DNA of 64,000 nucleotides from Ignelater luminosus (taxonomy: Eukaryota > Arthropoda > Insecta > Coleoptera > Elateridae). Under the pieces are notes generated by a model, which was not told the origin of the DNA, ran no database searches, and worked only from the letters and a program-made list of their open reading frames with translations. The position numbers and the translations under genes were made by a program. The stretch lies in the NCBI GenBank assembly GCA_011009095.1, contig VTPC01090582.1, positions 74,984 to 138,983 of the forward strand, written 5' to 3'. This document shows positions 1 to 12,815 of this stretch, piece after piece (the stretch's first letter is position 1; each line of letters starts with the position of its first letter).

Positions 1-2159
1 AGATCTTTCCACAAGCTACTCATGTGTTTTTTCCATCGATAGCAAAAATAAATAAAATTGATTACTAAAGCCAGAAATAATTTTACAAATGTGTTTTCTT
101 TAGTAGTAATACTTATAAGATAATGATAAGATATATTTGACATTTTGTTATTCTATGTCAAATTAATTTTTCATACATAATATCTAACCTGATAATTACT
201 TATAATTTTATTTCTAACTGTTTTTGTTTACATATAGAAAACAAATTTTTAATGTTGAAAATTTTTATTGGAGTCGAACATTTTCTACTTTATACAAATC
301 TAATCATAGTTTTTGTATCACACTCCCTGAAGTTAATAAAAATAAACGAACGCTTGGAAAAAATAGAAACATAGTATTTCAACTAAACAGGACCTTAGAA
401 CCTGTTAAACAATCTAATAATAAAATTGTTCTAAATAAGGTCGTGAATTGTAATATTATAAAAATATATTTGTTTACTGTTTTTAGCTAAAACCTTGATA
501 TTTTAAATAGGCGTACAGTTTGTTGATGATTTCCGAGCGGTAGACGTATATCCTAATTGGATAGCTCAAAACTGGTCTCTTTTACACAGAATTGGCCTAG
601 AAAAGTTCTTTTATCTGCAATTTTTATTTTTGTTTTCTATTGTAGTAAAGAGTAACGTTTGACATACTTTGTTTTTATTACAAAGCAATATGGGTCTTCT
701 ATTCTTCTGCATTTTTGGGGGACGATCCAATAGTATTTAGTGGTATTGAGTTTCAGAAATAAAGCTGTAGTTGGATTGATAAATAGAAAATAAGTTGAGG
801 TAGATATACAGACGAGAGATTGCTCGAGCAAAAAGAGAGTTATGCTCTAGTATTTACGTTTTATATTTTATAAGAATTAACCGTTAATTTTTGAAATATT
901 CACTGAATACTACTACTACAGTCAAACACCTTACGTAATGGCGGACATATGTAAGTGTTCCGTAACCCCCCCCCACAAGACTGCTTTTGTAGCCTTCCAA
1001 CCGCGTCATACACGAATGTTGTTACTTCCTTTTATTTGTCCCCTTTAAAGTGGTTACTTGAAGTTTATGGATACCCTTAGGGTTGGGGAAAATACCATTA
1101 ATAAGAAAGCAAAATCATATTCATATTATTTGTTAATATTAATAATAATTAATACTCTACATGTGATGTGAGACTTTATTTAGCAAGCGTAATATTAGTA
1201 TGGTAGTGTATAATAATATTCAACTAATTACTACGTAATATAAGATCTAACAGGGTTGTTTCATATGCAAACATCTGAAATTGCAACCCGACTAATTTGG
1301 ATTTACATTACGAATTTCATATGAAAGAAGTGCTAGCTTTGGTTTTTATTTTGACTTTTAAATATATTTTACGTAAAATTTTGTCCAAAAGGTGAATATT
1401 ATTCAAGTAGTTTATTAACATATTGAAATAGCAACTAGTTGAAAATAGTTAAAGTAACGTAGTATTTTTATAATTATTTATAACACAGTAATTTAACTAG
1501 AATATCTAGCATTCTTTAATTGTACAAGTCTACATTTAAAAATCGACTCGCTAAAACTAAACAGATGAGACTTCACTATATAAGAAATTCCTCTTGAATC
1601 CATTTTTGTGAAATTATGAAATCTAATATAACGAATATGTAAATCTGATCTTTTCATCGCAGTAATCTAAAAATGTAACGTGCAGAAGTTTAAACATTGG
1701 GCGAATTGTAGTCAACGAATTCAATTTTGGTATCACCTGTGACTGCGAACTTGTAATGAAATCGTATACTTGCGGCGTTCAGCAGTGTCTTGTAAATAAA
1801 CAGTTTTCGGCGAATTCTATTTATTTTAAATAAATCATAATATATAAACATGTGCCGAGGTTATTAGTGACATCAACATTCTTTGATTTATGTATGCCAA
1901 AAAATAAAACAATCTAGCATAAAGTTGGAAATAATTCTATTATTACATACCTCTCATCTAATTTATTTTGTACCGTGGGTTAGTTTTGAGAATCTTCTTC
2001 ATTTAGGTAGGAAGGAGAACGAAAGGGTCAATGTTGAAACAAATGATAACACAAAATATGCATAGTTTCATAGTTGGAATAACTAGGTATCATTTTTGAG
2101 AAGCAAGATTAATAGACAATATTCAGACAAATATTTAAGTTTCGGATTTACATGAACCG
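1..2159. other. AT-rich noncoding DNA, no confident gene
   Basis: No coding region can be supported. A good-looking splice acceptor with a pyrimidine-rich tract and a CTAAC branch-like motif ends at about 238 and is followed by an 84-codon open stretch on the plus strand. A second open stretch of about 50 codons lies at 510-650. Neither resembles a family I know and no matching donor is convincing. The remainder is A/T-rich sequence with a short C run near 970. Confidence 0.5.
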
Positions 2160-3786
2160 GTGAGAAAGAATCAAATTCCACAATGCATTGCATGTGGGAA
2201 AAATTGCTGAATAGCTCAATGGTGTCTGCGAAGTTGAAATGCCATTTTACTACGAAACATGCCAATCTTGCTTTAAAAACTAAACATTATTTCAAAAGAC
2301 TAATGGACAGGCAAGTTAAAATAAGTAAAACATTTAAAAAAAATTGTCAAAATCTGATAAGGCTCAAACTGCTTCCTGTAAGGTAGCGGAATTAATTGCA
2401 TTAAAATTAAAACCACATACCATAGCAAAATGTCTTGGTTTACCAGCATGTTGCAAGATAGTAAAACTTATAACAATACAATAAACGAAACAATGAAAAT
2501 TCCTCTTTCAAACGATACCATAAAAAGAAGAATTAAGGATAGGCCAGATAATATTGACGAAACAGGTACAGATAAACTTCCCAAACAATATTTTGCTCTG
2601 CAGATTGATGAGTCTACTGACATTAGTGGTAAAGCTCATATACTAGGATTCGTTTTTCGTTAATGAAAATAAAATAGTGAATCAATTTCTATGCTGCAAA
2701 GAAATTGCCGGACGTACAACAGGCCCTGACATTTTTGACTCTATTGCGTCGTATTTAAAAACATTTAAAAATATCATGGGACTTATGTGCAGGAATTTGT
2801 ACAAACGGTGCTTCATCAATGAAAGGCTCTGTTAAAGAATTTGTTACCCTTGCAAAGACAAAAAACTCAGATATCATATCTACGCACTGTGTTTTTACAT
2901 AGAGGATCCTTAGTTTCGGCGGTATTAAAATCTGTACTAGACCAAACTGTAAACTTGGTAAATTACATTAAGTCAAGACCTTTGAAAAGCCGCTTCTTTA
3001 TATATCTTTGCTTATCTATGGAAGCTCAGTACAAAACTTTGCTTTTGCACACTGAAGTAAGATGGTTATCTATGGGTAAAGCGCTATGTAGAATTTTAGA
3101 ACTTAAAGATGAGTTGTTGGCTTTTTCCAGAATGAAGGTGCAGATTCTTTTGTAAAATGTTTTAACAGTGATACTTGGTGTGCCAAAATGGCATATTTAG
3201 CCGATATTTAGATAGCGTGAATAGAAGTATCCACGGAAGAAATGAAAATATTTTAACATCGACAGACAAATTGTCAGTATTTAAGAAAAGGATATCTCTT
3301 TGGAAAAATCGTATATTAGAAAAAAATGCAGTAGATATGTTTCCTTCACTTCAAGATAAAAATGTCCAGGAATTTTTTCCGTTATAAAAGAACATTTAAC
3401 GTTCTTGGAAGAAAAGGTTGAAAATTACTAATGTTACGACTGGACACGAAATTCATTTGTCACAGTTAATACAACGAGTAATGAATTTTCCTTAGATGAA
3501 AAGGAAGAACTGGTTACCTTGTCAACAGATCATACTCTGAAAATAAAATTTTCCGATATAACTCTTGAGGGATTTTGGATTGCGGTCCAAGAAAACTACC
3601 CAGCGCTCTCCAAAAATGCAGTTTGAATTTTGTTACAGTCTTCAATATCATATCTGTGTGAGCTCGATTTCTCAACAGTAACCAATATAAAAACTAAAAA
3701 ACGGCAACTACTTAGTAATCAAGAAGGGGAAACGAGGGTAGCTATATGTGATATTAGACCTGATACTGCTGAAATCTGTTGTTAGT
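2160..3786 (+). pseudogene. decayed hAT transposase, ZBED-type
   Basis: This is the remains of a hAT-superfamily transposase of the ZBED5-like group. Reading across several frames gives, in order: the end of a BED-like zinc finger region with the spacing H-x-KH (about 2240-2260); a KPHTIA-like segment (about 2410); the IPLSNDT and FALQIDESTD motifs of the RNase H-like core (2500-2630), which carries the first catalytic Asp; a CTNGASSMKG-like segment (2795-2825); an HTEVRWLSMGK segment (3050-3080); and the C-terminal dimerisation region with FWIAVQENYP and YLCELDFS motifs (3570-3680). At least five frameshifts or stops break the frame, so no functional protein is made. The ends and target duplication were not found. 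Confidence 0.85.
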
Positions 3787-5877
3787 TTTATGCCTTGAGT
3801 CGCCTTGTTTATTATTATCAAGTACAAAACATCAATGGTAAAGCTTTAGTTGAATGCAAGAATAAATATTCAAAGTTTTCAAATTTTCTTGTTTATCTAA
3901 TAATGGTTTTGGTATAGGTTTATTAATAACAAACAAACGTTGTTAGATGATTTTCAAAATTCTTTAATTTTCTGTTTCTGTTCATTAATCAAAGTATCGT
4001 GTACTGTCGCAATTGCTTTGTTATCGATGTGAACTGTACTTCTATTAATCTATTTGTATTTTAGAATTGCAATTATTAGATACGAATGTTCTATTCTTTT
4101 AATTTTGTTATTCTGCAATTCAAATTGTCTACTTTTGTGGAAAATTCTAGTATTTTTTTAGACACTTAACTTTTTAAAGATTAGTTGAAAATTAGCGTCA
4201 CGATGATTACATCACGAGTTAATTAATGTCTTTTTTGCTTGTAAATGCATTCTGTTAGATTGTTAAATTAATTCCACAGAGAACACTTAATGGGGTGAAG
4301 ATGCAACACTCGCGTCCACTCGTTTTAAAATATCGCATGAGGTAATTTACTTAAAACTGCGTCGTTTCTCTACTTTAAATGAATATTGATGAACATACTG
4401 TACAGATTTTATTAGATATAGTTTTAATTACTAATTACTGCTTATAGTTACTTAAAAAAAAGTTGTTGGTTTTCTATCTAGGTATTTTAAATTGCGTAAA
4501 AAACGAAAAATTCTTAAATAGCAATACAGTTTAGTCTGCTTTTAATATCGGATATACAGGGTGTCTTTTTCATAGAATAGCTTTTCTTTCAAAAGAGTAC
4601 GTAAGTCAAAGTCATTTGGATTTTTGAAAATTTTTATTGCATCGTTGTTTCTTTTAGCCTTTTTTCCAGTAAAACAATTTAAGTATCATCCATTATTTAT
4701 TGTTAACTTTTTAATCTAACAATTATTATATCTCCCCAATCTTAACTATATTTAGTGCTAATTGCTTTGTCTTTTTAATATCATTGGTATAATGAAGTTC
4801 ACTAGTATTAAGCACATTTTCCGCCTTATTACTGGTAAATTGTTGAATCTTTCTTTTATTTATTGTTTCTTGAACTTAAAAGAATGGTGGGAGGTTCACC
4901 ATGTAATGATAAGTTTTTAGCTTTAATAATAAGAGGATTTACTTTTGTTTATAATTGAATCTTCAGGCTTATATTTTTTGCTGGTTCCTCCGTACTCATG
5001 GTAAAATATCGCCATATATTATATAGTAACTGTAGTGTATTTTGCAATTGTTTAATACAGGAGAAGATAAATAAATTAAACTTGTACAGTCTTTTATTTA
5101 TTTAAACATAAAAAGGCGAATATTTATTTTCGTAATGTAAAAATTATAAATTTAAGCTTAGCCTACGTCTGACTTCTTTAGATATCTCTTATAAAATAAA
5201 ATCATCTATCTGTTTACATTACTAACTTAATTTGGAAAATCTGAAAAAAAAATATAATTACGTACACATAAATTTCTAGAAGATTCTTCAACTCCACCGT
5301 AATAGCCTTCGGCATCTCTACCATATGTTACGCCTTACGAGTAACGGGAAAGTTAATCTACCTTTTCCCGGCAACGTAACTATATAGGAAAATAAACCAA
5401 TAAAAAGATAAATTAAGAAAACCAAAACTATTTATTTTCAACCCTACTAATAGCCGGATACACTATTTTCATACTCAAATACAGAACAAATATGGTGTCT
5501 ACTATTTGATTACTATTGGAGTTATACATTTTTTTATTTTCAAGTTTATATTTATTAGCTCGGTATGACGCCATTATCAAAACCCAAAAGCTATAAATTG
5601 CAACATACAAACTTTGTCAAACGTTAATTTTGCAATTTTGCAGATTCTGGGTCACCGAGCAAAATTGTAAAATTTAATAAAAAACGTAAATCCAAAAATT
5701 CCAAACGCAACGTTATCTTGAGTTTCAGAGTTTCTTTAATACAAAATATATAAACAAAATTAAACATATTTCTGAACGCAATTTAATTAGTCGGGTATTT
5801 TTAACTCCATTAGTAATGAAATTAATTGCATTTATAATTTAAAATTTGAATTTAAAGTTTAAACTAGAAATGCAACG
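3787..5877. other. AT-rich sequence without recognisable genes
   Basis: Nothing coding is visible. At about 4556 there is a lone TA followed by CAGGGTGTC, the same terminal motif as the palindromic MITEs further along. No partner end is visible, so it may be a relic of one end. Confidence 0.5.
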
Positions 5878-5946
5878 TTTTTGTAGTCTAATTGGCATGA
5901 CACCTGGGTACAAACTAGTGTGTGTTGGTTTGAATCCAGCCAAAGG
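5878..5946 (+). other. tRNA-like sequence, possible SINE head
   Basis: A pol III A-box-like stretch (TAGTCTAATTGG, 5884-5895) is followed about 40 bases later by a B-box-like stretch (GGTTTGAATCC, 5927-5937). The T arm forms a 5-bp stem (GTTGG with CCAGC). An anticodon-like stem CTGG/CTAG encloses a loop with T at position 33 and anticodon-like ACA. No 7-bp acceptor stem pairs, so this is not a working tRNA. A tRNA-derived SINE head or a tRNA pseudogene fits best. Confidence 0.45.
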
Positions 5947-6419
5947 TGGTTAAATTTTAAAATCAAACATATTTATTTCACTACCCTACGGTTACAATAG
6001 TAATTGCACTCTAAACTCTTCAATCCGGTAGTATACGAAATGAAGTTGGCAAAGTCAAAAGTATAGGGAATACTTTTGACATATTATAGTCTTAGTCCAA
6101 AAGTCAAATTTAATAAGAAACTCTACAATTTCCTTTGTTCCTTATGATAGTAGAGTTGTACTAAGGGAGAAGCTTGACTTTGGAAGTCGTGGTTTAGTCA
6201 GAAAGCTGAAAGTTCAAAGTTCCAATTAACGAGGAATTAAGAACAATAAATTATTTAGATAGTTTTGATGATGTGATGGTCTTAGATCTGTATCAGCCTT
6301 TCAAGTCGATCTTTTGGAAAAATTTAGATTGCCCCCTCTGCTAATCTAAGGTATACTCAAGAGAAAGTTAGTCAGTTGAACTAATCTATAGTTCTAAATT
6401 AAAATCTTTTTTCACCAAT

Positions 6420-7095
6420 TGCAAATTCCACTTTTTGGAATGCCTGAGAAATTCATACACCTACAAAGCAGTAGAACATAATAAAATACTAGAGGCCTTT
6501 GATACCAAACTCAAATGTTTCTCATCAACATTCTCCTAGCATTTGCTCTTTTCCATCACTTTTGTTTCAGAACTTCATTCCCTTTTAATACAAACAATAT
6601 TATTGCGTTTGTGTTGTTCTGAGAAGTCTTCTTCAATTTTTGCCTTGTTTTCTTCACTCAAAGTGAACGCCAGAAATCAGAGTCAACCGCATCGTTGCTT
6701 GCCGTTTTTGTATAGTTTTGCTTTCTTATACCATCTACACCAAAACAACTGATTTGAGGCTATAGAAGAAAGCAGTTTTTATAACGGCATGCATTGATTG
6801 GTGACCAAGATAATCGATACCCTTCGCGGACAAAATTAACTTGAAGTTTGGGATAAAGAATTTTTTTTTTAGAAAGATGCTGTAAATGTTTTTAAGGTAC
6901 AAGGCCAGATTTAATAGCATTGTAAGGTTTTGGATGGACATGATTAGGTACTAGTGTTGAATTTTTCTCTTTGCTAAAGTTGCTGGGTATTTTTGTTTGT
7001 TGAACTTGCATAAGAACAAAGGAGTTTGGAGATGTCTCCTCCCATAATGCGGTGGCAAAAATGATAAAATCGATTTTGCAACAATCTATTTCCAA
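6420..7095 (-). pseudogene. unassigned coding-like debris
   Basis: On the minus strand several open stretches abut in different frames. They include about 67 residues at 6892-7095, about 25 residues downstream of it containing SAKGIDYLGHQS, and an SEENKAKIEED stretch near 6650. Base composition is less AT-rich than the surroundings, as for other transposon remnants here. I do not recognise the family. A decayed transposase is the most likely explanation. Confidence 0.3.
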
Positions 7096-8122
7096 GAATA
7101 AAAATTAAACTGTATTTTGGGTGATCAGGGCAAATAATAATTTTCTTATAAGTTCCTAATTTATAATTTTGTTCTGTTATAATATTTATATTTAATTTAT
7201 TTTTTATCTTGGTTGATCTTGATTATAATTCTGACTGCAGTTATGTATTGTGCTGGTAATGAATGTCTTGTGTTTTAGTTTTGGCATATTATTTTTAATA
7301 AGTTTCGAATTCAACTTTCTAGGAACTGAAATGTTTTGTTTTCCGATTTTAATGACGTCCTAGTTCACAATTCATCGAACCTCTGCTCTTAACAGCTGAC
7401 TGTCTCTCAATAATTATAATTTCCATCCACAACAATACCACCCAAGTAATTTAGGATTGTGCAATGTGCATAGTGCGAAAGTTCATACAAAAGTTAATGT
7501 CGCTGCGATATTAATTAGTAGTTCAGAATTTAATGAACAAGTTTAACTTTGTACGAGTCATCGTATGCTTCGGAGTAACATAGGAAAGTAATTTTTAAAC
7601 AAAGAAAATTGAAAATCTTTTCTTTATAAAATCTTTTGAAAGAGTTTTATACTCCATTGAAACTTATAATAATTTCGCAAGCAAAATTGAATTTTGCAAA
7701 TAGGTCAAAGATTTACTTCTATTGAGATAGTCAGCCTTTGAAACCAATAAAAGGATGAAGTTATCCACGAACAAGTTTGTCCACTGGTCCTTTCTAACTT
7801 CACAGCGGCATATAAGTTTAAAACAGTAAAACTGGATATATCAGACTCGTTATAAACTTTACTGTCGTTGCTTGTTTTAACAAATGCCGCCGGCATGAAA
7901 GTCGTTTAAATTTCATGTATTTCCCTATCTGCTTCTTTATATATTTCTTTGTAATGTGTTTTCCAAAAGTCAGTTACACATATACATACGGCAGCTATAT
8001 TTTTCCTGTAGCAAATGTTTGAAACAGAAGGATCGAAAATAAAATAAAATAAGATTTTTTTATTAAAAGGATTGCTGCGAAAATAGAAATATTTTATATT
8101 TATTTTTCCATCTTTGTTCCAG
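7096..8122. other. noncoding, presumed intron upstream of the EGF exon
   Basis: No coding region is visible. The stretch ends in a T-rich tract and the acceptor AG at 8121-8122, directly before the first EGF exon, so it is presumably intronic. Confidence 0.5.
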
Positions 8123-8241
8123 TCGTATCCGAATTGTGGGGAAACCAGTGCGTGCGACTCAAGGTTACCGTAAAATCTGATAACTGTGGTGAAAATGAAG
8201 ATTGTTCCGGAAAAGGACTCTGTTATTCCAATATTTCAATG
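8123..8241 (+). CDS. EGF-repeat exon, DNER/weary-like receptor (first visible exon)
   Basis: This 119-bp internal exon runs from an acceptor AG (8121-8122, after a T-rich tract) to an ATG|GTAAGT donor at 8241/8242. It starts with the last two bases of a codon and ends on a complete codon. The reading frame gives about 39 residues with cysteines in NQC, DNC, EDC and GLC; the last three are Cys1-Cys3 of an EGF-like domain that is completed by the exon at 23528. EGF domains of this class sit in the extracellular part of secreted or single-pass membrane proteins and mediate ligand contact. The GENEDCSGKG run, followed after splicing by FVGPHCEEQDAC, is what I recall of the DNER/weary group of Notch-like EGF receptors. 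The family is named from memory, and another EGF-repeat receptor remains possible. No upstream exon was found in the window. Confidence 0.75.
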
Positions 8242-8469
8242 GTAAGTAACAAAAACAAATTGAAATTTTTAATGCCCTTTCGCAATTCTCAACCTTATTT
8301 ACCGGGTAACGTAAAAAGAGAATTAGAAATATCGACGGAAATTTAGTACGATAACAGACAAAAAGCTGGACAATAAGGGAAAAACAAAGGACTTCTCTGC
8401 AACTGATACGATTCTCTTTATTCCTTTTCCCTTAATTTTGGCAACTGCTTAGTACTTTAAACGTTCTAT

Positions 8470-8748
8470 TTGTCTTTTGTAAAAGATGAATTGCATGAAC
8501 TGCTGCTACATCTTCCTGTCGAGCAAAATCCAATAAAAGTGAACATTGACAAAGATATTATCTCTTTCTTCGATAGTGCTTACGCTGCTACACAGAAGTG
8601 TATTTCTGATGACATACGTCGTGATTACTACAGCAATAGTATTGCCTTTAAACGTCTTCTATTAATTGACAACTTGTTGCATATTTATACCTTTATTTAT
8701 AGCTTCTCATATATATTTAAGATAAATAAAAAATGTAACTTCTCATAA
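8470..8748 (+). other. unassigned open frame with coding-like composition
   Basis: An open stretch of about 90 codons on the plus strand. Its first 65 codons (8470-8685) use G and C more than the surroundings and encode a mixed charged/hydrophobic sequence including DELHELLLHLP and DDIRRDYYSNS. The tail after 8690 looks like random AT-rich DNA. It lies just downstream of the first EGF exon, inside the intron. It cannot be a missing EGF exon, because the two EGF exons join in frame without it. It has no cysteine pattern. It may be a fragment of a transposon or processed pseudogene. I do not recognise it. Confidence 0.3.
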
Positions 8749-9387
8749 CCACAAAAAAGCTAAAGTAATTAATATAATCTTTTCAAGTAATCTAGAGTAT
8801 CTTTGAATTCCATTTATGAAATAAAAATTGAGGTGTTCATATCTCACAAAGATCAAAAATTAAAAGCGATTCGTTACCGCTACCATCTACTCGTTCAAAC
8901 AAGGAATTTAAATAAAAACTCACCAGCTGTGTTATTTTATTGTGTAAAACTCAATAATTCTTGAATAAAATAGCCTCAGCTAATTTTACAAATAATGCTT
9001 CACAATAAAACTACAATTTGCAAGGATGATTAGATAAGCTTTTATTAGGAAGTCTCTTTCAGAACTTGTCTTTTTCCAAGCATAATAAATTCTTGAAGTT
9101 TTGGATTTGTATTAAACATGAACAGCTCTACTAACTTTTATTCATGCTTAAAAACAGCCTACAGCTAAACGCTGACCATTCAATCACACGCTTTCAATGA
9201 AAATCCTAAACACTGAACTTACTTCACATCTATTCTTGCTTGTTGAAAATGTTTTTTTTATTATTTACGTAAACAGAAATAAAAGGTCATTTTGGCCCAA
9301 TTTTATAGAAGTGCCTACTTTAGAATAACCAGAACACATTCAAGGTAACCTACAAAAGTAGATTTCATTATAAAGATCAAATACATA

Positions 9388-10059
9388 CGAGGGGGTATTG
9401 ATAAATAGTTGACCTTAGATATTTTTCGTCTTGGAATTGTGTCCTAAAAAGTAAACCATGCTAGGTAATGATAGAAACTTCAGCAAAATCGAGTATCGAA
9501 CGGTCATCAAGTACCTGTCGTTAAAAGAACTCTCTGGCAAAGAAATTTATGATGACATGTTGATATAACGTTAGGAGATCAATGTCCATTTTATTCAATC
9601 ATTAAAAACTGCTGTACATGATATGATTTTGGACAATAAACGAATCAGCCTAAAAATCAGAAACTTTGAATATCTCATATGAACGCGTTGTTCATATTGT
9701 TCATAATGAATTGAAAATGAGGAAGCCATTCGCAAAATGGATACCAAACTATCTCAATGCTGATCAAAAGTGAATGAGAGTGACAACGTCTCAGTGGATT
9801 TGCAATCAATTTAACAATAAAAAGTCAATTTTAAATCGCCTTGTTACGATGGATTAAACGTGGGTTCATTAATATGATCCAGAAACTAAAGAAATGTCTC
9901 AGGAGTGGGAACATTTTGGTTCTCCTTTCTAAAGGATTAGAATTACCGTTTGATAGATGCATTAAATGTATAGAATTAAAAGGTGATTATGTTGAATAAA
10001 ATAATATTACTTCTCAAAGAGGTAGTTGGCTAGGCCAACTATATATCAATACCCCCTTG
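9388..10059 (+). mobile_element. internally deleted mariner element with TA duplication
   Basis: A 672-bp element is bounded by TA dinucleotides (9386-9387 and 10060-10061) and by matching inverted ends that start C(G/A)AGGGGGTATTGATA and continue imperfectly for about 28 bases. Inside, on the plus strand, is the N-terminal helix-turn-helix region of a mariner transposase (IEYRTVIKYLSLKELSGKE, then a TLGDQCP segment), followed by a KWIPNYLNADQK-like linker and the start of the catalytic domain (LVTMD near 9840-9855). It then jumps to the 3' end. The second and third catalytic Asp regions are missing and several stops are present. It is a non-autonomous, dead copy whose ends may still be recognisable to a related transposase. 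Confidence 0.9.
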
Positions 10060-10439
10060 TATATACTAAAAATAGGTTTAAAATTTAATTTTAAGTAAAT
10101 AGAAAAATCCAGATACTTAATCGTGAGAGCAAAAGTTTTCTTATATTTTGAGAGTCTCTTAGGTTAGAAAACTGAGATTTCCCAAATCAGGGCATGTGAG
10201 ATGTCCGAGTCTTATGGCTTTTTGAAGAGTACATATATTATAAGGTCAAAACCAAAGTAACCGGTGTTTATAAAAACATTATTTTTGACAGCAATTATGA
10301 GTAATAAGGGGTAGTTTACAAAAGTGATTCATTTGTTATTCAATTTAACAGTTATTTGGCATTAAGTTTTTAATAAGAAAAGTTTCTTTAATTATCAGCG
10401 ACATAATGAGTGACCAAATTCCCGATAAGACCCATATCC

Positions 10440-11397
10440 GGCATATAATGTTATATTTATGAGTTTCGGAAGGGTAGTTCTGGAGCCGAGGCCACCCGAA
10501 GCATTTGTGCCATATATGCCGGTGTTATAAATGTCAGTCAATGCAAAGTTTGGTTTCAAAAGTTTAAATCCGGAGATTTTAGTCTCGAAGATGAGCCCCG
10601 AAGTGGAAGACCGCGAGAGTTGGACAACAATGTCCTGAAGACCGTCATCGCGACTGATCCGTGTCAAACGGCCGACGAGTTGGCAGACATATTCGGAACA
10701 TCTGCAACAACTGTCCTCCGGCACCTCCATGAGATCGGCAAGGTGTACAGAGCTGGGGTTTAGGTATCTCATGAATTGTCTCATTGAAACAAGGCTCAGA
10801 GGATTGCAGTTTGTGCTTCTTTGTTGTCCGAAAAGAACAGGAACCATTTCTTCGCCGAATTGTAACCAGCGATGAGAAATGGGTACTTTACACAAACGTT
10901 AAGTGAAGAAATCAATGGCTAACTCCTGGCCAGACACCGGTGCCAACGGCCAAACCGGGCCTTCACCTGAACAAAGTATTGCTTTGTGTTTGGTAGGACT
11001 GTGGCGGAATCATACACTTCGAGGTGTTAAAACAGGGTCAAACTGTAACCGCTGATCTCTACACTCAACAATTGGATCCTTTAGGGTAATCTTGCAGCAT
11101 GATAATGCCAGGCCACATGTTGCAAGACTTACCCACCAGAAGATCAGAAAGCTGGGGTGGGAAGTGTTGCTACACCCACCATATAGCCCTGATATCGCGC
11201 CTTCAGACTACCTTTTGTTTTGATCTCTTTAGCACTATCTCAGTGTAAAAACATTCCCGAATCTGAATGCCTTCAAAACTGGACTCTTCGAATACTTTGC
11301 CTCAAAGGATACTTATTTTTATGAGCGGGGTATGCTAGATTTGCCCGAAAGATGGTCAAAGGTCATAGAAAATGATGGCAATTATATAATAGATTAA
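10440..11397 (+). pseudogene. full-length but inactivated mariner transposase
   Basis: Nearly the whole of a mariner transposase can be read on the plus strand across frameshifts. There is a YEFRKGSSGAEATRSIC HTH start, WFQKFKSGDFSLEDEPRSGRPR, TADELADIFGTSATTVLRHL (second HTH), TSDEKWVLY carrying the first catalytic Asp, HDNARPHVA carrying the second, and PPYSPDIAPSDYLLF carrying the third. A C-terminal ERWSKVIENDGNYIID ends at TAA 11395-11397. This matches the D34D mariner layout and a usual length of about 340 residues. Frame changes and stops (for example near 10760, 10860 and 11085) make it non-functional. The inverted ends were not found. Confidence 0.9.
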
Positions 11398-12170
11398 ATG
11401 TATGAATCTTTTAGTAAAATTAATGAATTTGATTTAATGAATAAAAGCTAGTTATAGTACAGAACATCAAGAAGACACGTCGATATTGCCATATCTATTT
11501 TTTGTGGTTCGTCGAGTCTAGAAACGAAACCTTCACAAACCGTCTTTGCCCATTTCAGTATATCAGCACAAACGGAAAGATACTCCTTACTATAGAAATG
11601 AAAGTTTCTTACACCCGAAATCGCCAGACTCAAACTTTTTCTCATTGATCGATTCAACTTGTTTGAATCATATTCACCTATAATTGCTTTGCTTCTCATT
11701 TCCTTTTTTCATGCGTCTTGTTAGTACATTCATTTAGAACGGATGCGACTTACTGTCTATGGTGTTTCGGTTCAATCATAGCGTTCTTACACAATGGCAT
11801 ATCTCGTTCCAAGAGAAGTAGATTGCGTTTGACAATTGGCAGAGTAGCTTCGCGTAGAAATTCTCCAACTAAAACTAAGAACAGTCCTGCACGAAAATAA
11901 TTGTAAATATCTCATCTTTTCCCACGAACCAATAAAATTTGGAAATCTTGAACAAGAAATACTCAGTAAAATTTAAAAAAATTGATTACACCTTGTACTT
12001 GAAATATTATGAAAGGATATTATCAACAGATTTCATAAAATAACAGCAAGTTCTAAAAGTTTGATGCTTTCAGCAAAAATCTTATTATTGGCAGTGCACT
12101 CTGAGCGGAATTGTATTTGAAATCACTGTCATAATTTTAGTTTCTCATCGGAACCATTTATTGGTAAGCT
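11398..12170. other. no recognisable gene
   Basis: Open stretches of 83 codons (minus, 11448-11699) and 60 codons (plus, 11718-11900) lie here. Neither matches a family I know, and they probably derive from older repeats. Confidence 0.35.
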
Positions 12171-12815
12171 ATGAAGTTCAGTTTCAACAAATATGCCAAT
12201 TGGGTTTTTGGGATTTGAGAAGGAAATGGAAGGTTTCCAAATCGGAGTCCAGCGTCAGCAAACGTATTTAAAAGATTGGATCGACAGTTGAGAGAGACCG
12301 GTTAAATGATACCAAACCGAACCAATGCTGGTGCTTCGCAAACTCGTCTTAACTCTGAACAAAAAGAACAAATTTTACAAAGTGTTTTTGAAGAACCTGG
12401 AAGTAGTACAAGAGAAGTTGTTTGCCGATTTAATATTCAATAGGCAATTTTCCACTCGATCTGCAAAATAGACTGATCTGGATGCATGATGACGCACCAG
12501 TTCAGTATGTCCATAACGTCAAGAAATAGTTGAACAAAAATACTCCACAGCATTGGATAGGTCGTAATGGCCCTACATCATGGCCAGCGCGGTTCCGTGA
12601 TTTAAACTCTTTGGATTTTTTCGTTTGGGATTTTCAGGAGAAAAAGGTTTACCAAATACCTCCAGAAGACTTGCAAGCACCAACAATAGACAGTGTACAA
12701 TTAATTACTCCACAAATGCTTAGAAATGTTTATAATGCAGTACCACTATGAGTAAGCACCTGCCTGGAAGCTATCGGAGAACAATTTGAACATTTGTTAA
12801 ACTACGTTTATTAAT
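12171..12815 (+). pseudogene. Tc1/mariner-superfamily transposase remnant, internally deleted
   Basis: The plus strand carries the start of a transposase beginning with an ATG at 12171 and running through KYANWVFG, a NGRFPNRSPASANVFKRLDR segment and a NAGASQTRLNSEQKEQIL segment. These are typical of the HTH part of the insect transposase family that ends in a DDE domain with D-x-NSLDFFVWD near its C terminus. After 12440 the sequence jumps to a HDDAPVQYV segment (about 12488) and then to HWIGRNGPTSWPARFRDLNS, LDFFVWDF and an EQFEHLLNYVY end (12800-12815). The central catalytic part is deleted and the frame is broken, so the copy is inactive. Confidence 0.8.

Noticed and set aside
10395-10895. 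166-codon minus-strand open frame
   Set aside because: It is the antisense shadow of the mariner transposase, which carries all the catalytic motifs on the plus strand.
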